This document shows, in pieces, positions 57,496-64,000 of a stretch of DNA of 64,000 bases. The notes beneath the pieces were generated by a model, which was not told where the DNA came from, did no database searches, and saw nothing but the letters and a program-made list of their open reading frames with translations. This DNA comes from Kofleriaceae bacterium (lineage in GTDB: Bacteria > Myxococcota_A > Polyangia > Haliangiales > Haliangiaceae): assembly GCA_018057825.1 (NCBI GenBank), contig JAGPCY010000012.1:124001-188000 (forward strand). Reading direction: 5' to 3'. The translations under genes were made by a program, and so were the position numbers. Within the stretch, counting starts at the first letter, position 1; each line of letters opens with the position of its first letter.

Positions 57496-58041
57496 TCAGC
57501 GCGCGCGCACCCGACGACCGTCGCGGGCCAGCTCGAAGCCGACGTAGGCGGCGGCGGCGATGGTGGCGACCGTGGCCACCAGCACCGCCCACCCCAGCTC
57601 GACGCTCATCGGCCGACCGATCGCGCCGACCTGATAGCCCCGGTAGGTCGAGGCGGCGGTCAGGCGCGGGAACAGGATCGCGACCGCGACCACGACCGCC
57701 AGGCCGACCGCGCCCACGAGGTAGAGGTGCAGCCGCCGACGCTCGGACCGGACCAGGTGCGCGCCCAGGTACCATCCGCCGACCACGACCAGGCCGTGGG
57801 CGACGACCAGCGGCAGGATCGCCAGCGCCGGGACCTTGGCCGGATCGATCAGGTAGTGCCAGGTCCACGCCGGCTGGACCGCGTAGAAATAAAACGCCAC
57901 CGGCAAGGTCACCACCGCGGCGTGGGCCGCCACCAGGAGGAAGGCCGGCGGCGCGCTCGGCCCGTCGGCGCGGATGCGATCGCGCGCGACCAGCGCGAAC
58001 GCCAGGGCCAGGCCCAGCTCGACCAGGATCGCGACTAGCAT
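57496..58041 (-). CDS. Small multi-pass membrane protein, unknown function
   Basis: A 181-residue protein with about five predicted helices (LLVAAHAAVVTLPVAFYFYAVQP, VPALAILPLVVAHGLVVVGGWYLG, LYLVGAVGLAVVVAVAILFPRL, AVLVATVATIAAAAYVGFELA). Not recognised. It begins 3 nt after the glycosyltransferase stop and is probably in its operon. Confidence 0.78.
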   Translation of the reverse strand: MLVAILVELGLALAFALVARDRIRADGPSAPPAFLLVAAHAAVVTLPVAFYFYAVQPAWTWHYLIDPAKVPALAILPLVVAHGLVVVGGWYLGAHLVRSERRRLHLYLVGAVGLAVVVAVAILFPRLTAASTYRGYQVGAIGRPMSVELGWAVLVATVATIAAAAYVGFELARDGRRVRAR

Positions 58042-58044
58042 CGA

Positions 58045-59952
58045 TCACGCACCGGTGTCGGGCTCCTTGCCGCCGAGCAGGTGCGCGGCGGCGGTGAACA
58101 GGTCATCGTCGATCGCCGGCTCGAGCAGCTCGGGCGCCGGCGTCGGGACGTCGATCTCGCCGGCGACGAAGGTGCCGGCCTCGAGGGAGCCGGTGGCGGG
58201 CGCCGCCGGGGTGTCGATCGGCGTGCCGTCCTCGAGGGTGTGGCGATGGCGCCGCCGGCCGGGGTGGCGGACCACCCAGGGATCGCGGCGGCGCCGGGCC
58301 GGGCCGGACGGGGTCACCGCCGGGTGCTCACCGCTGGCGCCATCGCCGGCCTCGCCGGAGTCGTCGCCGGCCTCACCGGAGTCGTCGCCGGCCTCGCCGG
58401 AGTCGTCGCCGCTCTCACCCCCGTCGAGGATCACGCCGGCCAGCTCGGCGTCGATCGTGTCGACCGACCGCTCCTGGGTCTCGTCGACGACGATGATGAT
58501 CCGCTCCTCGGTGTACGGGTGATCGAGGCGGCTGTCGCCGTCGAGGGTGGCCAGGGCGGCGTCGAGATCGCTGGCCGAGTCATCGCTGGCCGACCGCGGG
58601 CGGCCGGTGGCGGTCGGCGGCCCCAGCCGATCGAGCGCCGGGTCCGACGGATCGATCGTGGGATCGATCACCACCACGCCGCTGCCGTCCGACGCGGTCG
58701 GCGCGACCTCATAGACGGTGGCCTCGAACTCGTCGTCGACCGCGATGGGATCGCCAGCGGCCACGACGCCGGGGGCCTCGCCGCCGCCGGTGGTGGCGTC
58801 GGCGAACCGGTGCCGCCATTCCGGACGCTCGGCCAGCTCGGCGTAGGCCGCCCGCACCGCGCGGCGCGAGGCCGACGCGGTGAACTCGCGGCGAACCCGG
58901 TCGTAGCCGTTGGCCGCCAGGCGGTCGCGCAGGCCGGGATCGTCGAGGAGCCGGCGCAGCTTGCGGGCCAGGTCGAGGTGGTCGCCGGGCGTGAACAACA
59001 GGCCCTCGCGGCCGTGATCGATGAGCATCGCGACGGTGCCGCGGCGCGGCGCGACCACCGGTCGGCGACACGCCATGTACTCGAGGAGGCGGGTCGGATA
59101 CAGGGCATGGGCGTGGGGCGTCAGCTCGGTGGCGGCGGCGACCACGCACAGGGCGGCGCTCGCCAGCAGGGCCGGCACCTGATCGTGCTCGATCGCCGGC
59201 CGGACCTCGACCCGCCCCGACAGCCCGAGCTCGGCGATCGCGGCCTTGAGCGGCGACTCGAAGCCGGGCGCGATCGGGCCGACCATGATCAGCCGGGCCG
59301 GCACCGCCTTGACCACCTCGGCCACGGCGCGTAGCAGCGTGCGGATCCCACGACCCGGTCCGATCGCGCCGACGTGCACCATCGCCGTCGGGCCGGACCG
59401 CACCGCCTCGTCCCAGTCGAAGCGATCGACGTCGACGCCGGGCGGCGACAGCCGGACCCGGTCGGGCAGGCCCCGGCCTTGGGCGTGGCGCAGCGCGACC
59501 TCGCTCGGGACCAGGACCAGATCGGCGGCCAGGACCGCGGCGTCCTCGTCGCGATCGAGCTGCGCCGCCAGCTCGGGGGGCAGGCCGTCGCGCTCGCCGC
59601 CGCCGCGGGCCAGGTCGAAGACCACCGCGTACCCGAACTGCTCGCGGGCCTCGAGCACCGGCGCGACCGCCCAGGCGTCGCGGCAGTGGACGACGTCGTA
59701 GTCGGCGCCGTCGAGCTGGCGGCGCAGCGCTCGCTGGTAGGCGAGGATCTGTCCGCGGCGATCGGCGTCGTGGGTCGGCACGCGCAGGAGCCGCCCGCTG
59801 CCCTGGCGCTCGACGTAGGGCTGATCGCCGTCGCGCAGGACCAGGAGGTCGACGGTGTGCTCGGCCAGGGCCCGCACGACGTGGCGGAGCTGCACCCCGG
59901 CCCGGGATGGACCCGGCACCGCGCAGAACCCGGTGACCAGGATGCGCGCCAT
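58045..59952 (-). CDS. GT4-family glycosyltransferase with disordered repeat tail
   Basis: A 635-residue protein. The first 380 residues are a GT-B glycosyltransferase of family 4: PGPSRAGVQLRHVVRALAEH, VRLSPPGVDVDRFDW, MVHVGAIGPGRGIRTLL, and the E-x7-E nucleotide region YPTRLLEYMACRRPVVAP. The last 240 residues are low-complexity and acidic, with about three 7-residue SGEAGDD repeats (21-bp units around 58350-58420), followed by a basic patch (RRRRDPWVVRHPGRRRHR). The tail is unusual for GT4 and may target or tether the enzyme. Sugar and acceptor unknown. Confidence 0.88.
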   Translation of the reverse strand: MARILVTGFCAVPGPSRAGVQLRHVVRALAEHTVDLLVLRDGDQPYVERQGSGRLLRVPTHDADRRGQILAYQRALRRQLDGADYDVVHCRDAWAVAPVLEAREQFGYAVVFDLARGGGERDGLPPELAAQLDRDEDAAVLAADLVLVPSEVALRHAQGRGLPDRVRLSPPGVDVDRFDWDEAVRSGPTAMVHVGAIGPGRGIRTLLRAVAEVVKAVPARLIMVGPIAPGFESPLKAAIAELGLSGRVEVRPAIEHDQVPALLASAALCVVAAATELTPHAHALYPTRLLEYMACRRPVVAPRRGTVAMLIDHGREGLLFTPGDHLDLARKLRRLLDDPGLRDRLAANGYDRVRREFTASASRRAVRAAYAELAERPEWRHRFADATTGGGEAPGVVAAGDPIAVDDEFEATVYEVAPTASDGSGVVVIDPTIDPSDPALDRLGPPTATGRPRSASDDSASDLDAALATLDGDSRLDHPYTEERIIIVVDETQERSVDTIDAELAGVILDGGESGDDSGEAGDDSGEAGDDSGEAGDGASGEHPAVTPSGPARRRRDPWVVRHPGRRRHRHTLEDGTPIDTPAAPATGSLEAGTFVAGEIDVPTPAPELLEPAIDDDLFTAAAHLLGGKEPDTGA

Positions 59953-60039
59953 CGCGCCCCCATGCTCGCAAGAGGTGGCCCGCGGCATCAAGGGCCGCGC
60001 GCCTTGCGTTGGTCGCGATCGCTTTGGTACATCGCGCCG

Positions 60040-60294
60040 GTGCAGCGCCTCCTCGCCTTCTTGCGCGACAACATCTTCCTCGACTTCCAGGGCGACCTCG
60101 ACCTGGCGCGGGTGCGTGAGCTCCTGGCCGGCGACGACAGCCCGACGGCGCGCAAGCTCCTGGCCCACCTGACCAAGGACGGCGGCACCGAGGGCTTCCT
60201 GGTCGCGATCGCCGACTGCCTGCTCGAGCCGGTCCAGGCCGCGCTCACCGACGAGGTCCTGCGCGAGCAGGTCCACACCTACGTCGAGTCGTAG
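60040..60294 (+). CDS. Small conserved-looking protein, unknown function
   Basis: An 84-residue helical, acidic protein (LLAFLRDNIFLDFQGDLDLARVRELL, GFLVAIADCLLEPVQAALTDEVL). The start is taken at GTG 60040, with a TACATC box 6 nt upstream and no Shine-Dalgarno. There is no signal peptide or membrane helix. Not recognised. Confidence 0.6.
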   Translation: MQRLLAFLRDNIFLDFQGDLDLARVRELLAGDDSPTARKLLAHLTKDGGTEGFLVAIADCLLEPVQAALTDEVLREQVHTYVES

Positions 60295-60333
60295 CGATAG
60301 CGCGGGGGGGCCTTTGCGGGTACCCTTGGCGCG

Positions 60334-60611
60334 ATGGCGCAACCGGTGTCCGACTCCAAGCTCCCCGCGCTCGTCGCCTTCGGCCTGTGCGCCGTCGGCC
60401 TGTTGATCGGCCTCGTCGGCGGCATCAGCCAGGGCTCGTACCTGGGCGGCGTGCTGGCCGGGCTGGGCGTGATCCCGGCGATGGTCGGGATGTGGAAGGG
60501 CATCCAGCAAGAGACCCAGACCACGCTCGGCCTGTCGGTCCTCGCGGTGCTCGCCGCGCTCGGGGTCGGCGGCCTGCTTCTCATCCTGGCGATCGTCGAC
60601 ACGGTCCGGTC

Positions 60612-60615
<4 letters not shown>
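60334..60615 (+). CDS. Small membrane protein beside ApbE
   Basis: A 93-residue membrane protein with three helices (ALVAFGLCAVGLLIGLVGGIS, VLAGLGVIPAMVGMW, LSVLAVLAALGVGGLLLILAIV). ATG 60334 lies 7 nt after TACCCT, with no ribosome site, so the transcript is likely leaderless. The stop overlaps the ApbE start (GTGA). A partner to ApbE at the membrane is plausible but unproven. Confidence 0.75.
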
Positions 60616-61676
<1,061 letters not shown>

Positions 61677-61685
61677 CGGAGAGGA

Positions 61686-61890
61686 CGTGAAGGAGGAGGA
61701 GGAGGAGGAGACCGAGACCGAGGCGGAGGCTGAGTCCGAGACCGAGGCGGAGACCGAACCCGAACCCGAACCCGAACCCGAGACCGAGACCGAGTCCGAG
61801 ACCGAGGCCGAGTCCGAGACCGAGTCCGAGACCGAGTCCGAGTCCGAGTCCGAGTCCGAGGCCGAGACCGAGTCCGAGGCCGAGTCCGCG
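61686..61890 (+). repeat. Hexamer tract 8 (GAGNCC), behind apbE
   Basis: About 205 bp: a run of GAG, then GAGACC, GAGGCG, GAACCC and many GAGTCC units. The GAG-rich strand is plus, the sense strand of apbE. It fills the gap to the convergent small gene. Confidence 0.93.
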
Positions 61891-61906
61891 ACCCGAGGCG
61901 TCGGTA

Positions 61907-62203
<297 letters not shown>

Positions 62204-62352
62204 GTCCGACGACCGTACCCGCCGCGGCCGCGACTGTCGACCAGCGCGTCGAGGGATCCTGTGAGATCGGCTGAGGGAACCGTGCGATGCGCGCGCCGCG
62301 CAGAGGGCGCACACCGAAGGCGCGGACGGCCATCGCCGTCCTGGAGGTCCTC

Positions 62353-64000
62353 ATGCTCGCGCGTTTCGCTTCGATCCTATCGGCCGCCGCCGTCGTCGCC
62401 TGCCACGACGGCGGCCCCGGCCAACCCGACGCAACCACCCCCACCACCCCGGCCGCCGCGCAGGGGCCCCAGGGCTGGCGCCTGACGTTCTACGACGAGT
62501 TCAACGGCCCGGGGACCAGCGGCGACGCCACCGGGCCGTTCGCAGCGAGCTGCTGGAACGCCAACGTCACGCCGCCGCGCTGCGCCTGGGAACGCGGCAA
62601 GTCCGATCCGTGCAACGCCAACCCGCTGCGCGGCCCCGGCGCCCTCGAGCCGAGCTTGAACCTGGCCAACCTCGACGACCTGAACAAGTGCGCGTGGACG
62701 GTCTACGATCAGTTCAGCTACTGGGGCGAGGCGGTCGCGCGCTTCCAGCCCGATCAGGTCGTCTTCGCGCCCCATCCCACCGAGCCGGGCAACCGGATCC
62801 TGCGCCTGCGCACGCAGCTCGGCGGCAGCACGGCACCAGCCGGTGACACCTGCGGCGCGTACCAGAGCGCACCGTGGGGGCACGCCGGCCGGGCCTGCCC
62901 GATCGTCTCGGGCGCGTTGACGTCGCGGCCGGCGACCGGCCTCGCCGGCGCCGCCCAGCGCTACGGTCGCTTCGAGATCCGCGCCAAGCTGCCCGAGGGC
63001 AAAGGCGCGTTCCCGGCCCACTGGATGCAGAGCGCGACCGGCTCGCCCAACGGCTGGATCGATCCGACCTGCGGCCACTACCACTACGGCGAGGTCGACA
63101 TCATGGAGTGGACCCCGTGGCGACCGGGCCGGACGATCGGCAGCATGCACTACGGCTACGATCGGCCGGGCCAGTGCGGCGCCGCGACCGATCCGGCCCT
63201 GGGCGGGAGCTTCTCGACCGATCACGATCCCGGCGACACGCGCTTCACCAGCGGCTTCCACACCTACGCCCTCGAGTGGGAGCCGGGCGAGGTCCGGATC
63301 GAGGTCGATGGCCTGCGCCTGGCCCACTACCGCGAGGGCCAGGTCGTGATGGCCGACGACCTGGCCACCAACGGCTTCGAGGCGATCGGCGCCCACCTGC
63401 CCGATGAGGCGATGTTCCTCATCCTCAACACGTCGATCGACGACTCCGGCGGGGTCAACCTCCAGACCTTCGCCAACTTCCAGACCATGTTCCACGACCT
63501 CGACTACGTCCGCTTCTACGAGCGGTGCGACCTGTCGTCGCTCGATCCGGCCTGCCACGCCCCGGCGCCGCGGGCCGCGATCGTCACCGACGACTACGGC
63601 ATGAGCGGGCCCCACGTCTACGACTCGGCCGGCGATCAGCCCACCGGCCCGGTGCTGTGGTCGTCGGCGCTGCGCCGCCTCGAGGTCCTCGACGTCGACG
63701 GCGACGGGAAGGACGATCTCCTGCTGCGCAACCGCGCTCCAAGTAACCACTCGAGCTACCTCTTGCGCGCCGTGGGCGACGGCGAGTTCGCGGACCGGGT
63801 GGTGGTCGACAACCTGTGGGGCATGAGCCGCGCGCTGTGGGCCGACGATCGCCGGGACCTGGTCCGGGGCGACTGGAACGGCGACGGCTGCGACGATCTG
63901 CTGTTGCGGGGCCGGACCGCGACCGAGCCGAGCTACCTCCTGACCGCCAACTGCCAGGGCGGCTTCGCGCCAGCGCAGCTCATCGACACCGCGGCCGGGA
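62353..64000 (+). CDS. GH16 beta-glucanase lipoprotein with FG-GAP-like repeats, 3' end cut
   Basis: 549 residues are visible, and the gene runs off the right edge with no stop. Lipobox AAVVAC, so the protein is lipid-anchored. The catalytic domain is glycoside hydrolase family 16 (endo-beta-1,3-glucanase or related), with GEVDIMEW near residue 247: Glu247 nucleophile, Asp249, Glu252 acid/base, with the beta-bulge Met of the laminarinase group. YGRFEIRAKLPEGKGAFPAHWM precedes it as expected. After the catalytic domain come FG-GAP/VCBS-like repeats (DVDGDGKDDLLLRNR, DWNGDGCDDLLLRGR). GGAGG precedes ATG 62353. It likely attacks external polysaccharide such as fungal or algal glucan. Confidence 0.93.
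   Translation, partial: MLARFASILSAAAVVACHDGGPGQPDATTPTTPAAAQGPQGWRLTFYDEFNGPGTSGDATGPFAASCWNANVTPPRCAWERGKSDPCNANPLRGPGALEPSLNLANLDDLNKCAWTVYDQFSYWGEAVARFQPDQVVFAPHPTEPGNRILRLRTQLGGSTAPAGDTCGAYQSAPWGHAGRACPIVSGALTSRPATGLAGAAQRYGRFEIRAKLPEGKGAFPAHWMQSATGSPNGWIDPTCGHYHYGEVDIMEWTPWRPGRTIGSMHYGYDRPGQCGAATDPALGGSFSTDHDPGDTRFTSGFHTYALEWEPGEVRIEVDGLRLAHYREGQVVMADDLATNGFEAIGAHLPDEAMFLILNTSIDDSGGVNLQTFANFQTMFHDLDYVRFYERCDLSSLDPACHAPAPRAAIVTDDYGMSGPHVYDSAGDQPTGPVLWSSALRRLEVLDVDGDGKDDLLLRNRAPSNHSSYLLRAVGDGEFADRVVVDNLWGMSRALWADDRRDLVRGDWNGDGCDDLLLRGRTATEPSYLLTANCQGGFAPAQLIDTAAG

Overview
The window reads as chromosome of a very GC-rich, predatory or social myxobacterium-type organism (Myxococcota; something near Haliangium/Kofleriaceae is my inference). 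The reasons are dense coding with strong third-position GC, three Hanks-type Ser/Thr kinases in about 20 kb (one fused to an nSTAND NTPase and WD40 repeats, one to TPRs), an FHA-domain sigma54 activator, and many lipoproteins of types common in this group (MopE-type Cys/Asp repeats, DUF6748-like, TSP3-OmpA, DUF4398-like, TPR with Gly/Asp repeats). I see no rRNA, tRNA, CRISPR or prophage. The only mobile-type gene is a Y1/REP-associated transposase relative at 41.7-42.6 kb.

Layout. 0-7 kb: ABC-F ATPase (cut by the left edge), a UDPGP-type nucleotidyltransferase, a divergent LysR/TauE pair, glutamine synthetase and a quinone oxidoreductase. 6.9-16.4 kb: a 1665-residue kinase-nSTAND1-WD40 protein, then a compact signalling locus. 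That locus has two small lipoproteins, each behind a GG-N10-GC sigma54-like promoter, with TGCGCG-N3-CGCGCA palindromes upstream. A GRDP-like protein, a kinase and an FHA-sigma54 activator follow as one overlapping operon. 16.4-18.6 kb: GST and a four-helix-bundle protein embedded in repeats. 18.6-23.3 kb: an NAD-type formate dehydrogenase whose catalytic chain is a selenoprotein (in-frame TGA plus a SECIS hairpin) and whose N-terminal Fe-S part is a separate gene. 23.4-27.1 kb: a porin-imelysin-dihaem protein operon with paired Fur-like boxes. 27-35 kb: kinase-TPR, an outer-membrane barrel, a membrane protein with an M1 peptidase, and a small protein with TsaE. 35.5-41.4 kb: a DUF6748-like lipoprotein, a LuxE/LuxC fatty-acid reductase pair without luciferase, and YgiQ. 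41.4-49.4 kb: transposase relative, MFS transporter, ferritin-like diiron protein, SAH-deaminase-like amidohydrolase with a P-loop kinase, and lipoproteins. 50-64 kb: two SPFH proteins, a GT-C-type transferase, envelope lipoproteins, a GT4 glycosyltransferase, ApbE and a GH16 glucanase (cut by the right edge).

Two features cut across the genes. First, eight long tracts of a degenerate hexamer (GAGNCC; N is any base) sit just behind gene stop codons. In all eight the GAG-rich strand is the sense strand of the gene that ends into the tract, and the tracts are essentially stop-free in all six frames. Second, at least a dozen operon-first genes have a TANNNT box ending 6-8 nt before the start codon and no Shine-Dalgarno, which predicts widespread leaderless transcription.
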